Part shown: piece by piece, positions 1 to 8,947 of the stretch
Numbering within the stretch: the first letter of the stretch is position 1
Layout: the number at the start of each line of letters is the position of its first letter
NCBI RefSeq assembly: GCF_044987625.1
Contig: NZ_JBJDSB010000002.1
Location: 1,232,404 to 1,296,403 of the forward strand
Reading direction: 5' to 3'
DNA from: Desulfobaculum sp044987625
GTDB taxonomy: Bacteria > Desulfobacterota > Desulfovibrionia > Desulfovibrionales > Desulfovibrionaceae
DNA length: 64,000 bases
Program-made: the position numbers and the translations under genes
Notes under the pieces: generated by a model
Seen by the model: only the letters and a program-made list of their open reading frames with translations
What the model was told of the DNA's origin: nothing
The model's database searches: none

Positions 1-560
1 GGAATGCAGTGCGGCTCTTTGAGCGCCCAGCTAAGCAGGCCTCATATTCCCCTCACGCACTGCTCCATTGCCGCTGCCACCGCTGCAGGCGGCAGTCCGC
101 ATCACCACGGGCGTAACACGGCAGAGTCTTGTCCCTCAAAATACTTCATGCCAGTGTATTTCCATCACTCATGCATTGCGCGCGCCGCATTCAACAGCGC
201 ATCGGAGCACTGGACGTATTGCGCCCATGCCGAGGCCGCACTTGTACCATACAAGCGGGCGACGACATATTCATCACAGCCGTGTCACCGGAAGATGAAA
301 ATCCATTGCGTCCGCAAAACAATGCAGTAACGATAAAGACGAGAACCTAGTCACCTTTTGTAGCAAAAGGCAAGAGACAAAACTCTTCAAAGAGACGCCT
401 TGTGCATTTTTTCTACTGCCAACACAACAAAACGTCACCTGCGCGACATAGTGCCACATAAAATCAGCCTCCCCGCGCCACAGACGCCAGGACAAACCAC
501 TACAGACAGCAGGACGCAGACGCAGAGGCTCCATCTGGATGGGCCACGAAACGGAGCACG
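1..560. other. No supported gene
   Basis: Open frames exist on both strands, but none has a Shine-Dalgarno sequence with a plausible protein; they are rich in Cys, His and Arg as expected of chance frames in GC-rich DNA. The stretch probably lies between the terminator of the alcohol dehydrogenase gene and a gene outside the window. Confidence 0.5.
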
Positions 561-592
561 AAAAAAGGGGCGGATGCCAATGCATCCGCCCC
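561..592 (-). terminator. Rho-independent terminator of the alcohol dehydrogenase gene
   Basis: Perfect 11-bp stem (GGGGCGGATGC with GCATCCGCCCC, 4-nt loop). Read on the minus strand it is followed by six T residues (561-566). It lies about 45 bp past the stop of the minus-strand gene. Confidence 0.9.
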
Positions 593-638
593 ATGGTGTG
601 TGCCTTCGATTCCGGCGTGGAGTTGCCGCGCCGGCAAG

Positions 639-1787
639 CTACTGCGCAAGCTTCAAAATAGCCTCAAAGTCCTTGGCCGTCAGCTTTTTCACCACGCCCA
701 TACGGCCGAAGCCCACCGCGCTTTTGACGATGTCATCCATACGAGCCATATCCACACCCAGTTCAGCAAGTGTGGTCGGGTGGCCCCAGTCGCGGAGCTT
801 CGCCTTCCATGCGTCTACGGCCTCCTGCACGGAGTCCGCGCCCCAGACCTCACGCGCCCAGCGGCGGAACAGGTCCGGCTTTGCGTCCGCGCAGTAGGTC
901 ACCCACGCGGGTTCGATGACGCCAAGGCCCGCGCCGTGGGAAATCTTGGGATACACGGCGCTGATGCCGTGCTCAATGCCGTGGGTCACCCAGTCGCCAC
1001 CATCGGCGTGGCCAACCCGCGTCAACCCATTAATAGCCAGCGTCGCCGCCCATGCCAGACTCGCCCGGGCGTTGTAATCGCTTTCATCGGCCTTGAGGCG
1101 GTCAGTCATGGCCACAACGGTGCGCATGAGGCTCTCGTCCATAGCCAGCGTGACCTCGCTGTCGCCGCCCGTGAAGTAGACTTCCATCACGTGCGAGAGG
1201 GTATCCACCGCGCCGTTAACGGTCTGCCACCACGGCAACCCCGCCTGAACGGACGGGTCAATGGCCGACACCACAGGATGGAGTGGCTCGCCAAAAAGGG
1301 CCCACTTTTTCTGCTCGGCCTCATTGGTGACAACAGCGCCCGCGTTCATCTCGGACCCTGTGGCGGAGATGGTGAGCACAGTGAAGACCGGCAGAGCGTC
1401 CTCAACGGGCCGACGCCGCTCAAACAGCTCCCACACGTCGCACTGCGCCTTGACGCCAGCGGCAATGGCCTTGGTGGAATCAATCACACTGCCGCCGCCA
1501 ACGGCCAGCACGGCGTCCACACCCTCGGCGCGGGCGAGCTCCACACCTTTGCGCACGGTGACCAGCTCCGGATTGGGCTGAATGCCCCACAGCTCCACCC
1601 ATGACACCCCGCTTTCCTTCAGCGATGCATGCACGCGGTCCAGCACGCCGTTTTTCTTGATGCTCCCGCCACCGGCCACAAGCAGAACTTTTCCGGCCCC
1701 GGCGCTGCGGATGGCCGGGCCCATTTTTTCGATACTGTCCGTGCCAAAGTGGACACACGTGGGATTATGAAATGTGAAGTTAAGCAT
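639..1787 (-). CDS. Iron-containing alcohol dehydrogenase (YqhD/butanol-dehydrogenase type)
   Basis: A 382-residue cytosolic oxidoreductase that should interconvert alcohols and aldehydes or ketones with NAD(P)H and an active-site Fe2+. The nucleotide-binding signature GGGSVIDSTKAIA is intact, and the metal site is visible as the D-x3-H-x2-E segment of VDTLSHVMEVYF followed by downstream histidines around ISHGAGLGV. N-terminal MLNFTFHNPTCVHFG is typical of the family. The ATG at 1787 is chosen because AAGGAG precedes it at ideal spacing; a longer TTG-started frame adds 14 unsupported residues. It is a single-gene unit closed by the hairpin at 561-592. The substrate cannot be deduced from the sequence. 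Confidence 0.93.
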   Translation of the reverse strand: MLNFTFHNPTCVHFGTDSIEKMGPAIRSAGAGKVLLVAGGGSIKKNGVLDRVHASLKESGVSWVELWGIQPNPELVTVRKGVELARAEGVDAVLAVGGGSVIDSTKAIAAGVKAQCDVWELFERRRPVEDALPVFTVLTISATGSEMNAGAVVTNEAEQKKWALFGEPLHPVVSAIDPSVQAGLPWWQTVNGAVDTLSHVMEVYFTGGDSEVTLAMDESLMRTVVAMTDRLKADESDYNARASLAWAATLAINGLTRVGHADGGDWVTHGIEHGISAVYPKISHGAGLGVIEPAWVTYCADAKPDLFRRWAREVWGADSVQEAVDAWKAKLRDWGHPTTLAELGVDMARMDDIVKSAVGFGRMGVVKKLTAKDFEAILKLAQ

Positions 1788-2100
1788 ATGACTTCTCCTT
1801 GTATCGCAGTTTGTTGCGAAGATGCACAACGCACCATGCCAGAAAAATCACGCTGCGTACAAGCCTCTTTCTCCGTAGTATACTTCCTGACACCACACGG
1901 CAGGGGGGAATCAACATGCGCCCGCCCTCGCGCCCCTCTTGCCGCTGAGGACATGGCCGATAACTCGGGCGGGGCGACGCCACCAACGCCAACATAGAAA
2001 ACTGAAGCGCGCCACACCACTCCCTCCCCAGCCCCGGACATTGACGCGCGCCGCCCGCGGCGGTACGCGGGACGCCTGCACCCTTCAATCAGGAGCCGAC

Positions 2101-2970
2101 ATGCCCTCCCTGACGCTGATTCACGACACACCACTCATCTGGGCCCACCGGGGCGGACGCTCCCTTGCGCCGGAAAACACCCTTGCCGCGCTCCGTCAGG
2201 CGCATGCCACCGGTGCCGACGGCTGGGAGCTTGATGTCCAACTGACCAAGGACGGCGAAGTCATCGTCCTGCATGACCTCAGCCTCCTGCGCACCACCAA
2301 CGCGGCGGCGCATCCTGCCATATCACGCACCCCGCCCCTCGTGCCGTGGCGTTTTACGCTGGCGGAATTGACGCAACTCAGCGCGGGACTTTTCCCACGC
2401 GGGGCCGCTGCGGCGTGCGCGCATCCGGGCGCCATTTCACGCGCCAGCCTCCCCACCGCCGACACCGCCATACCCACCCTGCGCGGCGCCCTTGCCCTAA
2501 CCGCAGAGCTAGGCATGTGGGTGAATATTGAAATAAAGGACGTCTCCAAAACCCTGCCCCGCCCCCTCGCCCAAAGCATAGTGGACGCCGTCCTGCGCGA
2601 GGTGGCCAAGGCAGACATGGACCGCAGCGTCGTCATCTCGTCCTTCAACCACGCGTACTTGCGCGCCATAAAAGACAAAGCCCCGCACATCCTCACCGGC
2701 GCACTGACGCCCCACACGGCAGACCCGGACCCAGTGCGTACCGCTCGCGATGCGCGCGCCGACGCATGGCACCCCGGCTACCGGGGGCTGACAAAGGCGG
2801 CGGTCAGCGCGGCGCGACGGGCCGGGATTGCCGTTACGCCCTACACCGTCAACACCATCCCCAACATGCAGCGCCTGACCGACTGGGGCGTGACGGGCCT
2901 TGTGACGGACCGCCCGCAGGACGCCATGCCATGGCGCAATGGTCTGACAAACGGCCTCACCCGCCCCTAG
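2101..2970 (+). CDS. Glycerophosphodiester phosphodiesterase
   Basis: A 289-residue member of the GDPD TIM-barrel family, which hydrolyses glycerophosphodiesters to glycerol 3-phosphate and an alcohol. The hallmark N-terminal motif is present (AHRGGRSLAPENT), followed by WELDVQLTKDGEVIVLHD, which carries the Glu/Asp metal ligands and second His; the C-terminal end PNMQRLTDWGVTGLVTDRP is also typical. No signal peptide, so probably cytosolic. An AGGAG sits 6-8 bases before the ATG at 2101; a longer in-frame extension has no ribosome site. An insertion around residues 65-115 is rich in Pro and Ala compared with compact family members. Divergent from the alcohol dehydrogenase gene. Confidence 0.93.
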   Translation: MPSLTLIHDTPLIWAHRGGRSLAPENTLAALRQAHATGADGWELDVQLTKDGEVIVLHDLSLLRTTNAAAHPAISRTPPLVPWRFTLAELTQLSAGLFPRGAAAACAHPGAISRASLPTADTAIPTLRGALALTAELGMWVNIEIKDVSKTLPRPLAQSIVDAVLREVAKADMDRSVVISSFNHAYLRAIKDKAPHILTGALTPHTADPDPVRTARDARADAWHPGYRGLTKAAVSAARRAGIAVTPYTVNTIPNMQRLTDWGVTGLVTDRPQDAMPWRNGLTNGLTRP

Positions 2971-3059
2971 CACACACAAGCCGCCAGCGGCCCAACACCC
3001 AATGCGGCACAGGGCGCGGCGCGACTCGGCACGCCAGAGGCGCAACGCACGGCCGCCTG

Positions 3060-3155
3060 CACCGCCAGCACCGCCAGCACCGCCAGCACCGCCAGCACCG
3101 CCAGCACCGCCAGCACCGCCAGCACCGCCAGCACCGCCAGCACCGCCAGCACCGC
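3060..3155. repeat. 9-bp minisatellite, about 10.7 perfect copies
   Basis: The unit CACCGCCAG is repeated head to tail without visible interruption, just downstream of the phosphodiesterase gene and outside any supported CDS. All frames through it are open (for example Ala-Pro-Pro on plus, Gly-Gly-Ala on minus), so the long frames crossing it are artefacts. Confidence 0.95.
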
Positions 3156-3291
3156 GCAAACCATCTCTCCCCCCCCCCTGTCCACCTACCCTTGCATATT
3201 ATCCCCGCACCCCAGCGACACCGCACCCAGCCTGTTTCCACTCGTCAACCACACAGCGGGCCAAGGACACACAATGCACCGGCCCGCACAC

Positions 3292-3329
3292 AAAAAAAGC
3301 CGCGCCGGACCTTCTGGTCCAGCGCGGCG
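3292..3329 (-). terminator. Rho-independent terminator of the GntR gene
   Basis: Long stem GCCGCGC(C/T)GGACC with a TTCT loop; on the minus strand it is followed by seven T residues. It lies about 30 bp past the stop of the regulator gene. Confidence 0.88.
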
Positions 3330-3356
3330 AATGCGTCTGTATATGGCGGAGAACAC

Positions 3357-3992
3357 TCAGGGGATGCTGCGGTAGGCGGCTTCCGTCAGGTGCTCAAGGA
3401 GCTTACGGGAGTAGTGCAGGGCCTCCTCTTCGTTGCCATAGGCTACGGCCTGCATGATGCTCCTATGCAACAGGCTCCCCTTCATGTTGTCCGACTTCTC
3501 CTTGTTGGCAAACCAAAACCGACGAGACAGGCTTTGCACCTGCTCCATGGTGTGGTGGAAGTACGGGTTGCCCGTGGCGTCGGCAATAAGGGAGTGGATG
3601 TCCTGCAGGCAGTGCAGCAGCCCTTCCTCGTCGTTTCGTTCCGTGCTCTCGACAATAGCCTCGCCAAGGCGGAGCATCTGCTTTTTCTGCTGCACAGTGC
3701 CGCGCATGATGGCGAACTTCAGGCAGATTGGCTCAATCTGCTTGCGCACCTCCAGCAGCTGAATCTGCTGCTTGGGCGTAATGGCCAAAAACTCAACACC
3801 CTTGCGGGGGTGAATCTTCAGCAGGTGCTCCTGCTCCAGCTTTTGCAGCGCCTCGCGCACGGGGGTGCGCCCAAGGCCGAGCATCTGGGAAAGCTTATTC
3901 TCGGAATACAAAACTGATACATCAATCTCCCCAAAAACGAGCTTCCGCTCAATTTCAAGGCGTGCAATTTCTGACTGTGTCTTTTCGTGCAT
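3357..3992 (-). CDS. GntR-family (FCD/FadR-type) transcriptional regulator
   Basis: A 211-residue regulator. The N-terminal winged helix-turn-helix has the GntR signature around residues 25-50 (SENKLSQMLGLGRTPVREAL, then LEQEHLLKIHPRKGV). The C-terminal helical part, with IHSLIADATGNPYF and a terminal H-x-SIMQAVAYGNEEEA, is the FCD effector domain, where Asp and His residues usually bind a metal and a carboxylate ligand. The ATG at 3992 is the only good start; its ribosome site (ACAGG) is weak. It is divergent from the FAD oxidoreductase/enolase/BCCT operon about 600 bp away, the usual arrangement for the controller of a catabolic operon, so regulation of that operon is likely but inferred. 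Confidence 0.9.
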   Translation of the reverse strand: MHEKTQSEIARLEIERKLVFGEIDVSVLYSENKLSQMLGLGRTPVREALQKLEQEHLLKIHPRKGVEFLAITPKQQIQLLEVRKQIEPICLKFAIMRGTVQQKKQMLRLGEAIVESTERNDEEGLLHCLQDIHSLIADATGNPYFHHTMEQVQSLSRRFWFANKEKSDNMKGSLLHRSIMQAVAYGNEEEALHYSRKLLEHLTEAAYRSIP

Positions 3993-4608
3993 AACCTGTG
4001 CTTGGTGGTGAGTTGTACGGGATGGACGCCTTGTCCGGCGGGGCACCCACAGCCGCAGCCTGCCATGGATGTGGCAAACTGTGCCGCGGCCTCCCTCCTT
4101 AAGGCTACATCACCATACAGAGGTCGCGCCTGCGGCGCAATGCCTTTGAAAGCCCCGCCCACAGCCTATCATCCAGCGCCAGCGTCCCTCCCAGCCGATC
4201 CTCCCCTCTTCCTCAGCAGTTGATGTATCAGACCGTCAATCCCTTTTAAGATACCACGCTCACAGAAAATATTTCAACGCACCCACCCAATCTGCCACGC
4301 CCCTCCCGGGGGCGCCCCAATCTCTTCGACAATATACAGCAACAGTCTTATATCATTTGCTTTTTCCATAACACCATAGCAACTCACCCCTGAAACCTTC
4401 TGGCATATCTTACGCCAAAAAACTCCCCCAACACCCCTCCAAGACCCCATCAAAATGGTGTCCAGTTGACGAAAATCCCATTTTTCACTTGCGCTGAAAT
4501 ATCAGCTGATATACAAGCCATCCCCATACGGTGCCTGAACGCACCAAGAACAGGCGTTAAACCCCGCCAATCGGGATTTTAGTAACATATACCAATATTG
4601 GAGAAGGC
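3993..4608. promoter_or_regulatory. Divergent regulatory region between GntR gene and catabolic operon
   Basis: 616 bp without a gene. It becomes AT-rich from about 4230. It contains a perfect 14-bp palindrome at 4499-4512 and a TTGACG hexamer at 4466-4471 upstream of the FAD oxidoreductase. No convincing -10 at the right spacing was found for that hexamer, so the promoter itself is not assigned. Confidence 0.5.
4499..4512. promoter_or_regulatory. Perfect palindrome, candidate GntR operator
   Basis: ATATCAGCTGATAT is fully self-complementary and lies about 97 bp before the first gene of the operon controlled, by inference, by the divergent GntR/FCD regulator. It does not have the TGGT...ACCA core of FadR-like sites, so its role is unproven. 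Confidence 0.4.
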
Positions 4609-5961
4609 ATGAAACTTTGGAATGAGGTCGCTTTCGCAGACAAAGCCTCCCCTGTTCTCCGCGAAGTGGACGTTGTTGTCTGCGGCGGAGGTCCTGCCGG
4701 TGTTGCCGCCGCTACTGTCTGCGCCCGCCAAGGTCTGGACACTCTGCTGGTGGAGAAGAATGGATACTGCGGCGGCGCTGCCGTTGCGGGGCTGTCCGGA
4801 ACCATCTGCGGCCTGTTTCAGGCGCAGCAGGACATCAAAAATGCCGACCCCAAACAGATCGTCTTTGGCTTCGCCGAAGAATTTCGCGCCCGCATCGCGG
4901 ACAAGGGCGGCCTGACCGACCCGCAAATCTACGGCAAAACCCACGTCGTCACCTTCGACCCGCACATCTGGCGCGAGGCCGCGGACGACATCCTTGAGGA
5001 AGCCGGCGTCTCCTGCCTCTACCACACCACAGTTACCGAGGTGTGCAAGGAGGACGGCGCCTACACCGCCATCCGTCTGGAATCCACAGCCGGAAGCACC
5101 TTCGTCAAGGCCAAGGCATTCATTGACGCCACGGGCGACGCAGCGCTGGTTGCCAAGTCCGGCCTGCCCTACACCTACGGCAGCAACGGCGCCATCCAGA
5201 ACCCCACAATGATGTTCCGCCTTGCGGATGTGGTGGAAGAAGACTTCTACGACTACTTCGGTGTTGACACAATATGCCCGCCCGACCTAACGAAACGGCT
5301 GACCGAGGCATACGAGTCCAAGACCTACGCCACCCCCCGCAATCGCATCTGGGTTTTCCCTACCTCTCAGAAATCCGTCTTCCTGATGAATTGCACTCAA
5401 CTTGCCGGTCAATGTGGCGAGATGCTCAACGTCATCAACCCCGAAGACAGGACCTACGCTGAAATCTCCGGCCGCAGGGCGGCCCGCGAGTACCACCGCT
5501 TCTTCAAGGACAACGTCAAAGGCTTCGAGAACTCCCAGCTTGTTGACATGGCACCGGAAGTTGGCGTGCGCCAGACCCGCACCATTCAGGGCGAAACGCG
5601 CCTGACCAACGACCATGTGGTCCAATGCACCAAGGCCGAGGACGGCATTGTTCGTTCCTCGTGGCCCATTGAGCTGCACGCGGGCGACGTCTCCAAGCTC
5701 CACTGGCTGGTGGATGATTACTACGAAGTCCCCTTCGGCACCCTTATCCCGCAGGGAACCGACAACCTCATCGTTGCCGGAAGAAGCCTCAGCGCCGACC
5801 ACGAAGCACTGGCCTCCGCCAGGGTCACGGCCCAATGCTTTGAATACGGGCACGCCGCCGCCATCGCCACTGCGCTCATGCTGCAGGGCGGGTGCACGTA
5901 CAAAGACGTTGACGTCCAGCAGATACGCCGCCGCATGATCGACAACGGCAGCGCCTTATAA
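4609..5961 (+). CDS. FAD-dependent oxidoreductase (FAD_oxidored family)
   Basis: A 450-residue flavoprotein. The N-terminal Rossmann dinucleotide fold is clear (VVVCGGGPAGVAAATVCARQG, residues ~22-42, then LLVEKNGYCGGAA). A second FAD contact, AFIDATGDAALVAKSG, lies near residue 165-185, and the C-terminal FAD site reads DNLIVAGRSLSADHEALASARV with GHAAAIATALMLQGG. This matches the PF12831 family, whose characterised members oxidise varied organic substrates; the reaction is not predictable here. GGAGAAGGC precedes the ATG. First gene of an operon with the enolase-superfamily enzyme (53-bp gap) and a BCCT carrier, suggesting it acts on the imported compound or its product. Confidence 0.88.
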   Translation: MKLWNEVAFADKASPVLREVDVVVCGGGPAGVAAATVCARQGLDTLLVEKNGYCGGAAVAGLSGTICGLFQAQQDIKNADPKQIVFGFAEEFRARIADKGGLTDPQIYGKTHVVTFDPHIWREAADDILEEAGVSCLYHTTVTEVCKEDGAYTAIRLESTAGSTFVKAKAFIDATGDAALVAKSGLPYTYGSNGAIQNPTMMFRLADVVEEDFYDYFGVDTICPPDLTKRLTEAYESKTYATPRNRIWVFPTSQKSVFLMNCTQLAGQCGEMLNVINPEDRTYAEISGRRAAREYHRFFKDNVKGFENSQLVDMAPEVGVRQTRTIQGETRLTNDHVVQCTKAEDGIVRSSWPIELHAGDVSKLHWLVDDYYEVPFGTLIPQGTDNLIVAGRSLSADHEALASARVTAQCFEYGHAAAIATALMLQGGCTYKDVDVQQIRRRMIDNGSAL

Positions 5962-6014
5962 CTCGTACAACCTCACGAACGGACCCCGTTCACGCCACGA
6001 AAAGGAGAGGAATC

Positions 6015-7142
6015 ATGGACAATTGCAAGATCAGCCGAGTAGAACTCTACGCCGTCGCAGACCGTGAAGCACCGCCCATCCCCTGGGCCGACAATCAGGA
6101 ACCGCTGCTGTACACCAACAACATCGTCCGCCTCATCACCGAGGACGGCACCGAAGGCGTTGGCGCCACCATCAGCTACACCGAAAACGACTTCGACAAG
6201 TGCATCATTGAATCCATGCGCACCATCGTCCCCGGCCTCATCGGCAAAAACCCGCTGATGACCGAGGAACTGAACTCCTGGCTGATGGCCCGCTGCTCCT
6301 GGGGCGGCCTGCCCGCCAAGTCTCCGGTGGACATCGCCGCATGGGACATCAAGGGCAAAAAGGCCAACATGCCTGTGTACATGCTGCTCGGCGGCGCACG
6401 CACCAAGATCCTCTCCTACGCTTCCACCCCCATGTTCGACACCGTCGAAGAGTACTTCCCCTACCTCGACGACTGCATCGAGCACGGCTTCACCGCCATT
6501 AAGCTGCACTGCTACTGCGTGTTCCACAAGGACCTCGCTCTCGTAAACGCTGTGCAGCAGCGCTACAAGGACTCCGGCGTCCGCTTCATGCTGGACACCG
6601 CCACCTTCTACACGCCCGAAGAGGCCATGAAGATGGCCAAACTGCTGGACGAGTACAACTGGGAGTGGCTGGAAGCCCCCGTGTCCGACTACGACTACAA
6701 GACATACCAGCGCCTTGTGGCCAACACCGATCTGGAAATCTCCAGCCACGGCAACTGCCTGCTGACCCTGCAGGAAGTCACTCACGCCCTGTCCAACGAC
6801 CTGTGGTCCGACGTACGCCAGGACGCCACGGTCTGCGGCGGCATCACCCCGCTGAACAAGTGCTTCGCCATTGCCGAAGGCCACTCCAAGCCTCTTGAAA
6901 TCCAGAGCATGGGCTACACCATCACACAGGCCGCCAACCTGCACGTGGCTCTTGCCCACCACAACTGCAAGTACTTCGAGCAGTTCTACCCCTACGAGAG
7001 CTTTGAGCTGGCCTGCAAGTCCACGCCCATCCGCACGGACAAGGACGGCTTCGTCCACGCCCCCGAAGGCGCAGGCCTTGGCGTTGAAATGGATTGGGAC
7101 GCCGTAAAGGCCGCTTCCATCGCCACGTACAGCTTCGAGTAA
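6015..7142 (+). CDS. Enolase-superfamily enzyme, mandelate racemase/muconate lactonizing type, atypical active site
   Basis: A 375-residue protein with the capping domain (residues ~1-125) and the (beta/alpha)7-beta barrel of the MR/MLE group; DIAAWDIKGK (residues 106-115) is a family signature. Such enzymes abstract an alpha-proton from a Mg2+-bound carboxylate, giving racemisation, epimerisation or dehydration. Visible metal ligands are D194 (MLDTATF) and E220 (EWLEAP). The third ligand position reads HGN (N247) instead of the usual Glu; Asn is known there in the glucarate dehydratase subgroup. The KxK base motif reads K163-L-H165. D270 of the usual Asp-His dyad is present, but the expected His on the next strand is replaced (IQSMGYTI). 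Product is therefore not assigned. AAAGGAGAGG precedes the ATG. Confidence 0.87.
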   Translation: MDNCKISRVELYAVADREAPPIPWADNQEPLLYTNNIVRLITEDGTEGVGATISYTENDFDKCIIESMRTIVPGLIGKNPLMTEELNSWLMARCSWGGLPAKSPVDIAAWDIKGKKANMPVYMLLGGARTKILSYASTPMFDTVEEYFPYLDDCIEHGFTAIKLHCYCVFHKDLALVNAVQQRYKDSGVRFMLDTATFYTPEEAMKMAKLLDEYNWEWLEAPVSDYDYKTYQRLVANTDLEISSHGNCLLTLQEVTHALSNDLWSDVRQDATVCGGITPLNKCFAIAEGHSKPLEIQSMGYTITQAANLHVALAHHNCKYFEQFYPYESFELACKSTPIRTDKDGFVHAPEGAGLGVEMDWDAVKAASIATYSFE

Positions 7143-7157
7143 ACAGAGGGACCACCG

Positions 7158-8834
7158 ATGAAACTCAACGCATCCAATGTTGACCTGAGGCTCACCCTGA
7201 CGAGCTTCGCGGCCGTTGTCGCCCTTGGCGTCGTGGCCGTCCTGTACCCCGAGGGCACCAAAGGAACCATGGGCAGCATGCTTGACTTCACCGTCAAGAA
7301 CCTTGGCTCCGGCTTCCTGTGGTATGCCATGTTCGCCACTGCCATGCTGCTGTATCTTGCCCTGTCCAAATACGGCAACATCCGCCTTGGCGGCGACACA
7401 CCCAAGTTCAGCAAGTTTCAGCTGTTCACCATGGCCCTGTCCGCCGGCATGGGCGCCAGCACCATGTACTGGGGCTTCATCGAAGCCGTGTACTACTACA
7501 TGGATCCGCAGTTCGGCATTGTGGACAAGCCCTTGTCCATGGAATACGCCGCCGCCTTCAATATGTTCCACTGGGGCGCTGCGGGCTGGTTCATGTACCT
7601 CATCGTAGCCATCCCCTTCTGCATCGTGTTCTACGTGAAGAAGAGCCGCCGCATGAGCCTGAGCGGTGTTGTCAACAGCATGTTTGACGATGCCCTGCCC
7701 CTGTGGGCGCAGAAGCTCATCGACCTGCTGTTCATCATCACTACGCTGGCGGCCACGGCGCTGACCCTCGGCCTTGGCATCCCGATGATTTCGTCCAATA
7801 TCAGCCACCTGACCGGCATCCCGGACAGCCTGACCATGGGCATTGGCATCATCCTTGGCCTGTCCGTCATCTTCTCGCTCAGCTCCTACATCGGCATCGA
7901 GAAGGGCATGGCCCGCCTGAGTAATGCCACGGTGTACATCTGCGCCGGTCTTGTTGGATTCGTGTTCATCATCGGCCCCTCGGCCCTCATCATGAACAAC
8001 ACCACCAACGGCATCGGCATCATGCTCACCGAGTACCTGCGCATGAGCACCAACACCGATCCGTATGGCAACTCCTTCTTCCCGCAGTACTGGACGATCT
8101 TCTTCCTCGCGAACTGGATTTCCTACTCTCCGGGCCTTGGTGTGTTCATCACCAAAATTGCCAAGGGCCACAAGCTGCGCGACCTCATCCTTGTACTGGT
8201 CGGCGCGGGCACCCTCGGCACCAGCATCATCTTCGGCGTGTGCGGCACGTTCACCATGGACCTCATGAACACCGGCGCCCTTGATGCTGTTGGCTTCATC
8301 AACAACAACCAGCCCACCGCGCTGGTGACAGCCATCTTCGGCGAAACGCCGTTCCCGCTGGCCATGACCGCCGTGTACCTCATTGCCATGGTGCTGTTCA
8401 CCGTGACCACCCTTGACGGTACGTCCTACTCTCTGGCCAGCATCTCCACCAAGCACCTGGACAAGGACGCCAACGTCTCCCCGATGTTCCGCCTGTTCTG
8501 GTGTCTGCTGCTGACGGTTATCCCGATTATCTTCCTGCTCATCAACGCGCAGCTGAATATCCTGAAGTCCTTCCCCGTGCTGATCATCGTCCCGATGATG
8601 CCTATCTTCGCCGTCCTCGGTTACAAGACCACGGCATACATCCAGCAGGTGTTCGGCAAGTTGGACGCCAAGGAAATCGAACTCTACTCCATCCGCCTGT
8701 CCCAGACGGACAAAAGCCCGGCCGAAATGCCCCCCATGGAGGCTGGCATTGCCGCCCCGGCAGCCGCTGACCCCACCGTCGGCGCCATGCTGAAGGACGA
8801 CGCCAACATCGTCGCCCCGGCGCAGGCCGACTAA
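7158..8834 (+). CDS. BCCT-family (betaine/carnitine/choline) transporter
   Basis: A 558-residue inner-membrane carrier with about 12 hydrophobic segments. BCCT landmarks are visible: the Gly-rich substrate/sodium-site segment AGMGASTMYWGFIEA (residues ~94-108), a central FNMFHWGAAGWFMY, and the signature helix NWISYSPGLGVFITKIAKGHKLRD (residues ~320-343). Characterised relatives import or exchange trimethylammonium compounds such as glycine betaine, choline or carnitine, by sodium or proton symport or by antiport. The tail of about 50 residues after the last helix is Ala/Pro-rich. It begins 15 bp after the enolase-superfamily gene, with GAGGGA as ribosome site, so it should import the substrate of this operon. 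Confidence 0.92.
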   Translation: MKLNASNVDLRLTLTSFAAVVALGVVAVLYPEGTKGTMGSMLDFTVKNLGSGFLWYAMFATAMLLYLALSKYGNIRLGGDTPKFSKFQLFTMALSAGMGASTMYWGFIEAVYYYMDPQFGIVDKPLSMEYAAAFNMFHWGAAGWFMYLIVAIPFCIVFYVKKSRRMSLSGVVNSMFDDALPLWAQKLIDLLFIITTLAATALTLGLGIPMISSNISHLTGIPDSLTMGIGIILGLSVIFSLSSYIGIEKGMARLSNATVYICAGLVGFVFIIGPSALIMNNTTNGIGIMLTEYLRMSTNTDPYGNSFFPQYWTIFFLANWISYSPGLGVFITKIAKGHKLRDLILVLVGAGTLGTSIIFGVCGTFTMDLMNTGALDAVGFINNNQPTALVTAIFGETPFPLAMTAVYLIAMVLFTVTTLDGTSYSLASISTKHLDKDANVSPMFRLFWCLLLTVIPIIFLLINAQLNILKSFPVLIIVPMMPIFAVLGYKTTAYIQQVFGKLDAKEIELYSIRLSQTDKSPAEMPPMEAGIAAPAAADPTVGAMLKDDANIVAPAQAD

Positions 8835-8916
8835 ACCTGCGCCGCATCAGCCCGCGCCCACGCGGCGCAGACCGATGCACACCATCCCGGCTTGCCCCTC
8901 AAAGCCGACCGCACAC

Positions 8917-8947
8917 CCGCCCCGGTTTCCTCAGGAAGCCGGGGCGG
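8917..8947. other. Strong 14-bp hairpin after the BCCT gene
   Basis: CCGCCCCGGTTTCC pairs with GGAAGCCGGGGCGG across a 3-nt loop (one G-U pair). There is no T tract on either side, so it is not a standard intrinsic terminator; it may stabilise the operon's 3' end. The rest of 8835-9160 shows no gene. Confidence 0.5.

Noticed and set aside
2509..3159. Gly-Gly-Ala, Pro-Pro-Ala or Leu-Ala-Val repeat proteins at the minisatellite
   Set aside because: All frames are open through a 9-bp repeat; no ribosome site or other protein features.
5973..8456. 827-residue minus-strand frame opposite the enolase-type and BCCT genes
   Set aside because: Composed of His/Gly/Val-rich antisense sequence; the plus strand has clear domains and ribosome sites.
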